Origin: Planctomycetota bacterium | GTDB lineage: Bacteria > Planctomycetota > Phycisphaerae > WQYP01 | Direction: 5' to 3' | Assembly (NCBI GenBank): GCA_021852225.1 | Contig: JAJZOA010000077.1 | Location: 1-17,041 of the forward strand | DNA length: 17,041 nucleotides | In this document: positions 8,863 through 16,424 of the stretch, in pieces | Layout of the letters: every line of letters starts with the position of its first letter | Position numbering within the stretch: position 1 is the first letter of the stretch | Program-made: the position numbers and the translations under genes | Notes under the pieces: model-generated | Told to the model about the DNA's origin: nothing | The model's database searches: none | The model's input: only the letters and a program-made list of their open reading frames with translations

Positions 8863-10341
8863 TCAGGGCGCGTTCGACAGGGTCCGGGTTCTGTGGGCTT
8901 CATGCGATGAAGGATCAGTCGAAAGAATATCCAGCGGAAGTGCGTATCCATTAAGGCGGCGTAATTCGGTCAGGCGCTTTTCCTTTCCATCCCGGTAGAA
9001 CATGTTAAACGTGTCAAACGGAATGATTCGCCCATCTGGATGAACAATATGGACGCAGCTTCGCTTGACGGATCGCACGTCAAAATTCCATGGATCCAGG
9101 AACTGCATAATGATGATACGAAACACGTTTTTGTAGTTTAAGTCCGCGGGTGTTGATATTGCGGGCAGGCAGCAAAGCAGGCGGCTTAAGGCGTGGCTTG
9201 CCGACTCGGGCGAATGATTTGTGGCAAACGCCTTTAGCAGGGCCCGGGCGACATCGGAATTTCGCTCGTACACAATGGTGCTGCCCTCCGCGGAAAGCAG
9301 AAGCTTAGGGTCCATCAGTCCGGTAAGCGGTGTGACCGAACCGTTGAGTTTCAGGGCGTAGGCCATGGCCAGACAATCCGGATGGCAGGGCACAGGTATG
9401 ACATCCGCGGGCTTAAAAACGGAGGTCTGCGATAAAATATTGGCCCGAACTTCGGAAACCGTCAGCCGATCCACGCCACAATCGAAACCCTCCAGACGAC
9501 CGGCTCGCTGCACGGGTTGAAACGATACTCCGCGGACGGCCGGCTGTTGCAGGGCAAAATCGATAATGGGACCAATTTGATCATCGTTCACGCCTTTGGC
9601 CAGCGTGACAACCAGAGTGGTGGATATATTTAGATTATTTAATTTATCCAATGCCTTCAGGCGGGTCGCCAGGATATCTTTGCCGCGCAGTGCAACCAGC
9701 GGTCCGGCGGTTAATGAATCAAATTGGAGGTAAATTTCAAACCCAGGCGTGTAATCGGCCAGCCGGCGGGCGAAAGCGTCGTCCGCAGCAATACGCAGAC
9801 CATTGGTATTCAGCATCAAATGCTTGATCGGGCGGCGACGCGCGGCATCAAGCACCGCGAAAAAGTCCGGGTGCAGGGTCGGTTCGCCCCCGCTGATCTG
9901 GACGACATCCGGCTGGCCTTCATTGGCGACGACGCAATCCAGCATAAATTCAATTTGTTCCAGGCTGCGGTGCGTCAGCCGATGTGGCCCGGATTCGGCA
10001 TAGCATACCGGGCAGGTTAAATTGCACTGATCGGTAATTTCAACAAGGGTAAGGCAACTGTGTTGTTCGTGGTCCGGGCACAGGCCGCAGTCATAGGGGC
10101 AGCCATGGCGTATCGGGGTGTTGAATTTCAGGGGCATCTGCCCGGGCTTGATAAAATCCCGCTGCATGCGATAAAAATCGGGATCTGTCGAAATAAGAAC
10201 TTTTTCCAGCTTGTGCTGCGGGCACCATTTATACATATAGATGCGATTATCCTGCTGAACAATTTTGGCTTCCACCTTCCGCAGGCAACTCGAACAGACG
10301 CTGGTGGTCAGGTCAAGAAATAGATAAGGACGGTCTGCCAT
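8863..10341 (-). CDS. Radical SAM protein of the tetraether lipid synthase (Tes)/MJ0619 family
   Basis: Enzymes of this family use S-adenosylmethionine and several iron-sulfur clusters for radical chemistry on unactivated carbons. Archaeal Tes joins lipid tails to make membrane-spanning tetraethers. The 492-residue product has the family layout: an N-terminal rubredoxin-like Cys/His site (C16, C19, C40, H43); an auxiliary-cluster motif GCPYDCGLCPDHEQHSC (C81, C85, C88, C96); the radical SAM motif CNLTCPVC (C106, C110, C113); SGGEPTLHP at 150-158; the SFQPVQRAGR strand at 273-282; and late cysteines in PVPCHPDC (C319, C323), near 389-390 and at C429. FLDPWNFDVRSVKRSCVH near 414-431 also matches the family. 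It starts three bases after the stop of the Lgt-like gene, indicating one transcript. Family membership is well supported. The substrate is not known; a pterin or other lipid substrate is possible. Confidence 0.85.
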   Translation of the reverse strand: MADRPYLFLDLTTSVCSSCLRKVEAKIVQQDNRIYMYKWCPQHKLEKVLISTDPDFYRMQRDFIKPGQMPLKFNTPIRHGCPYDCGLCPDHEQHSCLTLVEITDQCNLTCPVCYAESGPHRLTHRSLEQIEFMLDCVVANEGQPDVVQISGGEPTLHPDFFAVLDAARRRPIKHLMLNTNGLRIAADDAFARRLADYTPGFEIYLQFDSLTAGPLVALRGKDILATRLKALDKLNNLNISTTLVVTLAKGVNDDQIGPIIDFALQQPAVRGVSFQPVQRAGRLEGFDCGVDRLTVSEVRANILSQTSVFKPADVIPVPCHPDCLAMAYALKLNGSVTPLTGLMDPKLLLSAEGSTIVYERNSDVARALLKAFATNHSPESASHALSRLLCCLPAISTPADLNYKNVFRIIIMQFLDPWNFDVRSVKRSCVHIVHPDGRIIPFDTFNMFYRDGKEKRLTELRRLNGYALPLDILSTDPSSHEAHRTRTLSNAP

Positions 10342-10344
10342 AAA

Positions 10345-11133
10345 TCAGCCCGCGGCCTCCAGTTGAACCGCCACGTCTTTTTTCTGCGGCAACGAAAGTT
10401 TTCCCAGAAGCCAATACATGCAATAGCCAAAAACAGGCAGACAGAGCCACTGAATGGCCGTTAAGCCAAGGCAGGTCCAATGGGCGGGTTTGAGAAAATC
10501 AATCAGGAACCGGTAACCAGTGTACGCCGCCATGAATAAGCGAAATCGCACGCCCGGTATGCGGTGACGGCCCAGGCCCAGTAGCACGAGGCCCAGGAGG
10601 AATAGAAACAGGATATCGTAAAGCTGCGTGGGGTGTCGCGGAACGCCATCGCCAAAGTTGACACCCCATGGCAAATTCGTGGGAGAACCACATGTACCAT
10701 CCGCAAGACCGGTAAAAAAGCAGCCCACGCGCCCAATCATCATTCCCAGCATGACAGGAAGTACCATCGGATCCCCTGTGGAGCCAGTGATCCGCAGGAT
10801 TTTTTTTCCCAGCTCCACCCCAAGCCAACCCCCCACCAGCCCGCCGACCACTTCCTGCCCGCCGCGCAGCAACATCCAATTAAAATGGTTGGCCAGAAGT
10901 GATATCGCCAATTCGGGGTTTTGCGCCCAAGCCAGCAGACGACTCCCGACCAGCGATCCGAAAAACATAAAAACCAGCAGCCAAACGTTCTTTTGAATAT
11001 TCAGAGTTGATGGGGATGTGCGCAAACGATTAATGACGTACCAGGTTATACCGACAAGATAAGCGAGAGCTTCCGCCGCTGGGTGAACAGGCACGGTTAG
11101 ACCGAAAGGATGAAAGATCACTGGAAAGTGCAT
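10345..11133 (-). CDS. Lgt-like membrane protein lacking canonical catalytic residues
   Basis: Lgt moves a diacylglyceryl group from phosphatidylglycerol to the lipobox cysteine of prolipoproteins in the inner membrane. This 262-residue polytopic protein keeps the Lgt frame: GRVGCF at 134-139 (R135 matching E. coli R143), GSPTNLPWGV at 149-158, HPTQLYD at 167-173 and YRFLIDF at 207-213 (R208 matching R239). Key positions differ: the Lgt FHGG motif reads VVGG at 95-98, so H103 is lost; N146 is replaced by C138; and E243 by D212. It therefore looks like a paralogue with a different acceptor or chemistry rather than the housekeeping enzyme. The start at 11133 has GGTGA six bases upstream. It is the first gene of an operon with the Tes-like gene, pointing to lipid modification. 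Automated annotation would probably call it lgt, which I consider doubtful. Confidence 0.8.
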   Translation of the reverse strand: MHFPVIFHPFGLTVPVHPAAEALAYLVGITWYVINRLRTSPSTLNIQKNVWLLVFMFFGSLVGSRLLAWAQNPELAISLLANHFNWMLLRGGQEVVGGLVGGWLGVELGKKILRITGSTGDPMVLPVMLGMMIGRVGCFFTGLADGTCGSPTNLPWGVNFGDGVPRHPTQLYDILFLFLLGLVLLGLGRHRIPGVRFRLFMAAYTGYRFLIDFLKPAHWTCLGLTAIQWLCLPVFGYCMYWLLGKLSLPQKKDVAVQLEAAG

Positions 11134-11171
11134 AGTAATTCACCGGTTCCTGTGTGCCTTTTATTCCTTAG

Positions 11172-11201
11172 ATAGTACCATGGCATGCCGAATACTCGCA
11201 A
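11172..11201 (-). promoter_or_regulatory. Possible sigma-70-type promoter for the Lgt-like/Tes-like operon
   Basis: On the minus strand TTGCGA (11201-11196) and TACTAT (11177-11172) are separated by 18 bases, each matching four of six consensus positions. Transcription would begin about 30 bases before the Lgt-like ATG. The match is only moderate and such pairs arise by chance. Confidence 0.3.
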
Positions 11202-11234
11202 TAGGGAATTGATTTTCGCCATGTTGTCAAGAAG

Positions 11235-11273
11235 TAGAATTGTCACCCCTTAGCCGAAATAGAAGTGTCACCC
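11235..11273. repeat. Pair of 14-bp direct repeats, insertion-sequence-end-like
   Basis: TAGAATTGTCACCC at 11235-11248 and TAGAAGTGTCACCC at 11260-11273 differ at one base and start 25 bases apart. Repeated short boxes of this kind are typical of the transposase-binding ends of some insertion-sequence families (IS21- or IS481-like). No transposase gene is present, so this would be a solo end or remnant. A regulator binding site is the alternative. Confidence 0.5.
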
Positions 11274-11322
11274 GGGCATCAATGGTTCGCGGATGCAGCC
11301 GCGGATTTTACGGATTCCTCTG

Positions 11323-11364
11323 GATTGGAACGGTCTGATTGGAGCGGCCTGATTGAAACGGATC
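11323..11364. repeat. Three-unit 14-bp imperfect tandem repeat
   Basis: The units GATTGGAACGGTCT, GATTGGAGCGGCCT and GATTGAAACGGATC follow one another without spacer at 11323-11336, 11337-11350 and 11351-11364. They share the pattern GATTGRARCGGNYY. As 14 is not a multiple of three and no gene reads through, this is a non-coding array. It may be a protein-binding site upstream of the secreted hydrolase gene or a simple slippage product. Confidence 0.6.
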
Positions 11365-11466
11365 ATGCTTTGTTACACCGGCAATCATGGTTTAAGGATA
11401 AGCCTGCGGCGCGACCCGGCGGCCACGGGTCTTGTTGTGCATCGTCAGCGTATAAGCGCTTGCGCT

Positions 11467-11492
11467 GGCCGGGTGGCTTGCCGCCCGCGGCC
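11467..11492. repeat. Strong GC-rich hairpin in the lgt-like/hydrolase intergenic region
   Basis: GGGTGGC (11471-11477) pairs with GCCGCCC (11480-11486) through seven base pairs including one G-U. Outer GGCC (11467-11470) pairs with GGCC (11489-11492) around a two-base bulge. No T-run follows on either strand, so it is not a typical intrinsic terminator. It could be a REP-like element or part of a leader. The rest of the 522-base interval (11134-11655) holds no recognisable gene. Confidence 0.4.
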
Positions 11493-11655
11493 TCATGGCC
11501 CGCCATCAACCGGTAATTGCAGGTGTGGCCGAGCACCAATGGTAAATGGAGGAATGCAAGCGGAAGTATTTTCCGGCGTTATAGTTAGCTTGGTCCGGCG
11601 CTATTCGCATTGGTGTTGTATGCAAAAATTCAAGCCGGACGGACAGGAAAAGGCA

Positions 11656-13008
11656 ATGAATTATCGTCTGTTTTCCAGTGTTATATGTCTGCTGGCTATC
11701 CTGGCGAATGCGGGTGTTGGCCATGCGGCTGGCGCTATAGGTCTGCGGATTTCGGTGAATCGAACCAGTCTGCTTGAAGGGCAATGTGTGGTGGTAACCG
11801 GGACCGCCAAAACAGCACAGAAAGCGCCGATTTCCGGATTGAGAATCGAGGCCGTTGTCAACGGCAAGCGCTGGTGTGCCGGACAGACCACATTGGCTTC
11901 CGGCGTTGTGCATTTGCTGCTGCCGCTGCCGGAGCCGGGGATCAACAGGATTACTCTTCACGGTGGCAACGTCGTTTCGATGCCGGTTAAAGTTCTGGTG
12001 AAGCGGCGGGTTTTTCACATCATTACGGATCCAAAGCACTTAATCGGCATGGAATATGAAACCTGGTTCGGTCCGGGTTACGCCCAATGGGGGCACGAAG
12101 AGGCCGAGCCGGTGCTGGGTCACTATAGTTCGCTGGATTCGCGCGTGCTGCGCCAGCAGACGCTTTGGTTCAACCAGATGGGCATCAACTTTGTGGAGCT
12201 GGACTGGACGAACAATCTGACCGGGCCGTTCCCCGACGCAACCGCCCGCGAATGCATCGCCTCCAACAATGCATTGTTTCATTTATATGCACATATGCGG
12301 CAACACCCCAAGGTCGTGTTCCTCATGGGGCCGGAGCACAATGTATGGTTGAACCATACCACCCCCTACACCGGGCCATGGTACACCAGCCAGGTGAATT
12401 ATATTTATGACCATTACATCAATCGTCGGAAATACCGGCATATTTATTTGCGGTATCATCATAAGCCACTGCTGCTGCTGTATTTGAATGGTCCACGATT
12501 TGCGCATCCGCCGGTCATACACGACCCGCGTTTTACCATCCGGTTTGTTGGCGCATGGCTGGAGTATACGAAAGAACAGCGGTATGGCGTCTGGTCGTGG
12601 TATGACCAGAAAGCCACTCCGACTTTTCATCATGGGCGGCCGGAGGCCTTAACTGTCGCCAGTGGTTATCCGGCTATTCAATCACCCGGGGCCGGGCTGA
12701 ATAACTGGCTTTCACCGGATGCGGGCGGCAAAAATTATGGCGAAACGTATCGTACGCAATGGCGGGTGGCGGATAAATATTTCCCGCACTTTCTGTTTTT
12801 ATGCCAGTGGAATGAATTTGAACCACCCGATCAATTTAATGTGAATTTGAGCAATGATATGGAACCTACGTTGATGACTGAAACCGGTTCCCACCAGGCC
12901 AGCGGCTGGGGCTTTTTTTACAATGATCTGACCCGCCGGGAAATAGCCCGTTACCATCGCCTGATCACGGCGCAACGGCCAGCACGGAAGGATTCCGTCG
13001 CAAAATAG
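11656..13008 (+). CDS. Secreted GH99/DUF5010-like glycoside hydrolase-type protein
   Basis: The 450-residue product starts with a signal peptide (MNYRLFSSVICLLAILANAG, probable cleavage after GHA at 24). A beta-rich domain (about 28-115) of the kind seen as Ig-like modules comes next, then a domain resembling GH99/GH71/DUF5010 (beta/alpha)8 proteins. Hallmarks are ETWFGPGYAQWGH at 135-147, VLGHYSSLDSRVLRQ at 153-167, INFVELDWTNNL at 177-188 and LCQWNEFEP at 382-390, the last resembling the WNEW-type strand of these families. Such proteins act on mannans or related glycans. The substrate here cannot be read from sequence, and activity is not proven. The start at 11656 has AGGAAAAGG just upstream; the longer frame back to 11353 adds 101 residues without protein character. 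It is transcribed alone and convergent with the YHYH gene. Confidence 0.7.
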   Translation: MNYRLFSSVICLLAILANAGVGHAAGAIGLRISVNRTSLLEGQCVVVTGTAKTAQKAPISGLRIEAVVNGKRWCAGQTTLASGVVHLLLPLPEPGINRITLHGGNVVSMPVKVLVKRRVFHIITDPKHLIGMEYETWFGPGYAQWGHEEAEPVLGHYSSLDSRVLRQQTLWFNQMGINFVELDWTNNLTGPFPDATARECIASNNALFHLYAHMRQHPKVVFLMGPEHNVWLNHTTPYTGPWYTSQVNYIYDHYINRRKYRHIYLRYHHKPLLLLYLNGPRFAHPPVIHDPRFTIRFVGAWLEYTKEQRYGVWSWYDQKATPTFHHGRPEALTVASGYPAIQSPGAGLNNWLSPDAGGKNYGETYRTQWRVADKYFPHFLFLCQWNEFEPPDQFNVNLSNDMEPTLMTETGSHQASGWGFFYNDLTRREIARYHRLITAQRPARKDSVAK

Positions 13009-13368
13009 TGCATAAGTGGAAGAACTTGATTGAACTGTATGATTTGCAGGTATGCGGCCGGATATCGGCGGATCCGCGGGCCTTTTTTGGGCTTAAAGAA
13101 GTCCGAAAAGCGGATTCTGTGGGACCATAAGATCAATGTTTACGGGCTTTGATCCATTTTGCAAACTATCGCGGCATGTATTCACTTGCCCAACAGACGG
13201 AAGCGGCGGTTCACTGAGCTTTTGTGCGGGGCGCAGTCATTGCGTCTATGGGCGGAAGGTGACTGTTCGTCCTTTCATAGATAGTGAATTCGGATAGCAG
13301 AAATTTGCTTCGGTTCAATCCGGATGCCCTGCAATGCGGCGCACTGCAGGCCGGAATCGTTTGGTGAA
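13009..13368. other. Convergent intergenic region with possible terminator
   Basis: No gene is seen in these 360 bases between two converging genes. A stem GCCG/CGGC (13057-13060 with 13066-13069) and an overlapping perfect palindrome GCGGATCCGC (13068-13077) are followed by GGGCC and six Ts (13083-13088). This could end transcription of the hydrolase gene, although the 3' arm does not pair cleanly next to the T-run. Confidence 0.4.
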
Positions 13369-14379
13369 TCAATAGCCGCCATCCGCACCCGGCGGGCCGA
13401 ATGGCCGAGGGCCTGGGCCGGGGCGACCGAATCCGCCGCCACCTCCGCCCGGACCAAAGCCGTTGCCGCCACCGCGTCCGCCACGTCGGCCGCCGCGGGG
13501 TGGCTGCTTGTAAAAACTGCGGTCCGGTGTTCCGCGAAAATATCGCGGAATGAAGGGAAACGCATGAGATGCCACATAATAATACGTGCCGTCCGGATAT
13601 TCCGGAGTTATGCCATACCGGCCGTTGGCCTGGTCCAAATCTCCCAACCCATGGACATATTCAAAATCACCAGTGTAGCGCCCATCATAGCGGCCGCCCG
13701 GACCATCCGGTGAGCCGGGCCGTTCGCCACGCTTCAGGCGGTAGCTGGTCCGCAATTCCCGCACATTGCTGTGCACATTCCTGGCTTCCGCATATCCCCA
13801 AGGGCCGTATATGGGAAAACCGTCGGCGGCATAACCTATCAACATTACTTTTCCCCATGCATGGCGGGATTTAATTAACTCCGTCGGAACGCCGTGGTAA
13901 TGGTACGTGCCGTCGCGCTGCACATGGGCGTGGCTCGCGTCCAGACCCAGATTGCCAAAACCCGTCAGCAGAGCGTAATTCCAGATTGAATCGCGCTGCT
14001 GATGCCAGAATCCGGCGGTGCCGGGATCGAATACCACACCGTCCAACGCCACGCCGAAGTCGATGCGGTTGATGAGTTTCATAAACCTTGAATTGCCCAC
14101 GGGATGAAGCGGCATCCGGAAATGAAAATCCTGCGGACTTATGGCATTGGGACATTGGCGGTCTGGAAAATGTCCGACCTTATGGTCCGGAATGTCATTG
14201 GAGGTGACATAGCGATAGTGGCCACGGGTATAAAAACGAACCTTGCTTGCGTATGCCGGCCAGACATTGCACGGCTCCAGCGAATTATCGAACGCTTCGG
14301 CTGTTTTTTGGGTTGCCAGCGCAACGCCGCTGGCGGCCAGAATGCTCAGCCAGGTTCTGCGTGAAATCGGTTCGTTCAT
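13369..14379 (-). CDS. Tat-exported YHYH-domain protein with Gly/Pro-rich tail
   Basis: The 336-residue product begins MNEPISRRTWLSILAASG, a twin-arginine signal (R7, R8), with a probable cleavage near AEA at 27-29. It is thus expected to be folded before export, often a sign of a bound cofactor. The YHYH domain is shown by LDASHAHVQRDGTYHYHG (146-163), GFPIYGPWGYAE (187-198) and YGITPEYPDGTYYYV (255-269). YHYH proteins are secreted His-rich proteins of unsettled function and many are annotated only by this domain. After about residue 293 the chain is Arg/Gly/Pro repeats to the end, probably disordered. The ATG at 14379 was chosen because AGGAG lies seven bases upstream and it begins the Tat signal; an ATG at 14412 adds eleven unrelated residues. 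It is monocistronic on the evidence here. Confidence 0.85.
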   Translation of the reverse strand: MNEPISRRTWLSILAASGVALATQKTAEAFDNSLEPCNVWPAYASKVRFYTRGHYRYVTSNDIPDHKVGHFPDRQCPNAISPQDFHFRMPLHPVGNSRFMKLINRIDFGVALDGVVFDPGTAGFWHQQRDSIWNYALLTGFGNLGLDASHAHVQRDGTYHYHGVPTELIKSRHAWGKVMLIGYAADGFPIYGPWGYAEARNVHSNVRELRTSYRLKRGERPGSPDGPGGRYDGRYTGDFEYVHGLGDLDQANGRYGITPEYPDGTYYYVASHAFPFIPRYFRGTPDRSFYKQPPRGGRRGGRGGGNGFGPGGGGGGFGRPGPGPRPFGPPGADGGY

Positions 14380-14720
14380 AAAAACACTCCTTTGCCGACA
14401 TTCCGCAAGCACTATCCGAAATAAGTCGGCGGCCCATGCATAACCGCCAGCCGTTTAGTGTGGACCCAAGCGAGGCAGGTTTTGAATTTTCCGTAGGTGG
14501 GATGATATTTGTCGGCTGTCGCCGAAGCCGCCAATATACCGATATGTGCCACCGCACGGTTTGGTGAAACAGCGGGCTGACACGGGCGACCGAAAATATT
14601 CTGATTCACCACAATTAGCCGCAATAGATGGTCCGCCGCCCCCCGGCCGCCAGACGGTCGGAAATTTCAGTGGCCTTGTGTTTTTCCTCTGATTCGGCTA
14701 TTTTCAAGGGTTCACATTCC
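14380..14720. other. Intergenic region between the YHYH gene and tRNA-Ala
   Basis: This interval separates diverging genes. Short open frames on the minus strand (such as 14412-14624) resemble no protein family I know. It should hold the YHYH promoter, which I could not locate, and the tRNA promoter. Confidence 0.45.
14676..14704 (+). promoter_or_regulatory. Possible promoter of tRNA-Ala
   Basis: TTGTGT (14676-14681) and TATTTT (14699-14704) are 17 bases apart, and the -10 box ends 16 bases before the tRNA. Match to the sigma-70 consensus is weak (three and four of six), so the call rests mainly on position. Confidence 0.3.
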
Positions 14721-14793
14721 GGGGGCATAGCTCAGTTGGGAGAGCGTCTCGATGGCATCGAGAAGGTCAGGGGTTCGAGTCCCCTTGCCTCCA
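14721..14793 (+). tRNA. tRNA-Ala (anticodon GGC)
   Basis: A full cloverleaf can be drawn over 73 bases. The acceptor GGGGGCA (14721-14727) pairs with TGCCTCC (14786-14792), with discriminator A at 14793. The anticodon stem is TCTCG/CGAGA with loop ATGGCAT, giving anticodon GGC. The T-arm is AGGGG/CCCCT with loop TTCGAGT. The third acceptor pair is G-U, the hallmark identity element of alanine tRNAs. The terminal CCA is not encoded. It reads codons GCC and GCU. Confidence 0.97.
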
Positions 14794-14802
14794 TTGGAAT
14801 GT

Positions 14803-14836
14803 AAGGTCGGCCGCGAAAAGACGCCCCGGCCTTTTT
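14803..14836 (+). terminator. Rho-independent terminator after tRNA-Ala
   Basis: AAGGTCGG (14803-14810) pairs with CCGGCCTT (14826-14833) through eight pairs including one G-U, with a 15-base loop. The 3' arm runs into five Ts (14832-14836). It lies ten bases after the tRNA and matches an intrinsic terminator. Confidence 0.75.
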
Positions 14837-15171
14837 AGTTTTGCGGGGCCGCCTTTTACCAGCCGCGTCCTGAAATTGTTTGGGGATCGCCCGGATGTTA
14901 TTCCGGTATTGATCAGGGTTAGCGGTGGCCGCCAAGCGGCCGACCAGGTCCCACAATGAACACCGGAGGAAGGCAATGGATAACGGCCCGGCGCATTTCT
15001 TTCAAATTCTGTCCAAATGTTGATAATTGAACGTACCAGGCGCCGGTCAGTTTGCGTTTTGTGCACCGTACTGCGTGAGCTTCTCTGCCTGGCGGGCTGG
15101 GCTTTTTTTTGTAAATTGCCGGCGCAAACCATTGGCGGCATTCGGAATCGGGCCGACCACAGGAGATCGCC
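14837..15171. other. Intergenic region before the FAD oxidoreductase gene, with a possible 15-codon leader ORF
   Basis: No known gene lies in these 335 bases. A 15-codon frame at 14976-15023 (MDNGPAHFFQILSKC) has a near-ideal GGAGG six bases before its ATG. It ends about 150 bases before the oxidoreductase start, so it could be a leader peptide. A run of eight Ts (15106-15113) follows a G/C-rich stretch of weak hairpin potential. Confidence 0.4.
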
Positions 15172-16272
15172 ATGCCGAAAAAACTTGTGCTACTTGGCGG
15201 TGGTCATGCCCATCTCCATGTACTGGCGCATCTTTCCGATTACATTTTCACGGATATTCAGGTCACGCTGATTTCGCCACGGACGTTCTGGTATTCGGGC
15301 ATGGGGCCGGGAATGCTGGGCGGGTTCTACAGCCGCGCCGACGCAACCGTGGACCTGGGGAAACTGGTATCGCGCGCCGGCGCGGATTTAATTGACGGAA
15401 TGGCGGAAAGTTTTAACCCGCTTACCGCACAGGTGCGTTTGACTGACGGCCGCACCGTGCATTTTGATGCGCTTTCCCTGAATCTGGGCAGCGGCATAAT
15501 TCAGGGGGCCATCCCCGGACACGAATATGCCACCACAGTCAAACCGGTTTCCAATTTGCACCGCCTGCATGAACAATTGGATATGGTGCGGCCCAAACAG
15601 CTTGCGGTGGTGGTCATTGGCGGCGGTCTGGCGGGTATTGAAACAGCGGCCAATCTGGCTAAGCTGCTGACCAAAATAAAAACCGATTGGACCTGTATTC
15701 TGCTGGCCGGCGGTCGCGGTCTGGCGGCGGGCTTTCCCCGGAGATTCGTACGACAGGCCGAACGGGAACTTATGCGGCTGGGCATAACCGTCATGGCGGA
15801 AGTCAGCGCGATAGATGTATCTCCCGAAAGTGTTCTGCTGGACAGTGACGAAAGACTTGAATCACAATTAACCATTCTGGCCACCGGTGTGCAGCCGCCT
15901 CAAATAGTCGCTGATTCCGGCGTGACGGTGGATTCAAGCGGGGCGATGGTGGTAACGCCGACACTGCAAAGTGTTTCCCACCCGAATATTTTCGGCGGTG
16001 GGGACTGTATCACCCTGATGAACCGGAAACTGGCCAAAGCGGGCGTATACGCCGTGCGCCAGGGACCGATCTTGCGGCATAATCTGCGGGCATTTTTTTC
16101 GGGCACCCCCATGCGGCATTTCCGGCCGCAAAAAAAGTTTCTGCTTATCGCGAGTTTAGGCGGTCAACGGGCGCTGGGAAGTTGGGGTGGCTTAACATTT
16201 GGCGGGAAAAAGGCGTTATGGCTGAAGCACTACTTGGATCGCAAATTTATGGAACGGTATCAGGACAGATAA
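15172..16272 (+). CDS. NDH-2/SelD-N-terminal-like FAD-dependent pyridine nucleotide oxidoreductase
   Basis: This 366-residue flavoprotein has two Rossmann folds. The N-terminal FAD site is LLGGGHAHLHVL (7-18), the second dinucleotide site is VVIGGGLAGIETA (147-159), and the FAD-proximal SHPNIFGGGDCI motif is at 269-280. The GGGHAHL start and the tail GGLTFGGKKALWLKHYLDRKF (about 339-359) are typical of a group related to type II NADH dehydrogenases. The same module is fused to selenide, water dikinase (SelD) in some bacteria, but no SelD part follows here. Likely role is electron transfer from NAD(P)H to a quinone or other acceptor at the membrane surface; the C-terminal region may form the membrane-facing helix. 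AGGAG lies six bases before the ATG. The acceptor cannot be told from sequence. Confidence 0.8.
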   Translation: MPKKLVLLGGGHAHLHVLAHLSDYIFTDIQVTLISPRTFWYSGMGPGMLGGFYSRADATVDLGKLVSRAGADLIDGMAESFNPLTAQVRLTDGRTVHFDALSLNLGSGIIQGAIPGHEYATTVKPVSNLHRLHEQLDMVRPKQLAVVVIGGGLAGIETAANLAKLLTKIKTDWTCILLAGGRGLAAGFPRRFVRQAERELMRLGITVMAEVSAIDVSPESVLLDSDERLESQLTILATGVQPPQIVADSGVTVDSSGAMVVTPTLQSVSHPNIFGGGDCITLMNRKLAKAGVYAVRQGPILRHNLRAFFSGTPMRHFRPQKKFLLIASLGGQRALGSWGGLTFGGKKALWLKHYLDRKFMERYQDR

Positions 16273-16368
16273 ATGCGGCTTAGCGATGCGGCTTGTGGGA
16301 AATCCGCCGATACAAATTAATTGATATGCGGTAATTTCAGCGCTTGCAGCATCAAACACAAGGCATAG

Positions 16369-16398
16369 TTGACAATTCAAATCTGAATACTGTATGTT
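16369..16398 (+). promoter_or_regulatory. Candidate promoter of the riboswitch-controlled reductase gene
   Basis: A perfect -35 box TTGACA (16369-16374) is followed after 18 bases by TATGTT (16393-16398), four of six matches to TATAAT. Transcription would start about 15-25 bases before the first conserved part of the cobalamin riboswitch, which is where a promoter is expected. Confidence 0.55.
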
Positions 16399-16424
16399 GT
16401 GGGTGTTGTCGGTCTACACGGCTT

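Noticed and set aside
11353..11655. N-terminal extension of the secreted hydrolase frame
   Set aside because: The Met at 11656 begins a clear signal peptide with a good ribosome site, and the upstream 101 codons include the tandem repeat tail and GC-rich hairpin, so they are non-coding.
14732..14956. Minus-strand frame ending over tRNA-Ala (contains MEARGLEPLTFSMPS)
   Set aside because: This peptide is the familiar false translation of the reverse strand of a tRNA gene and its flank, not a protein.
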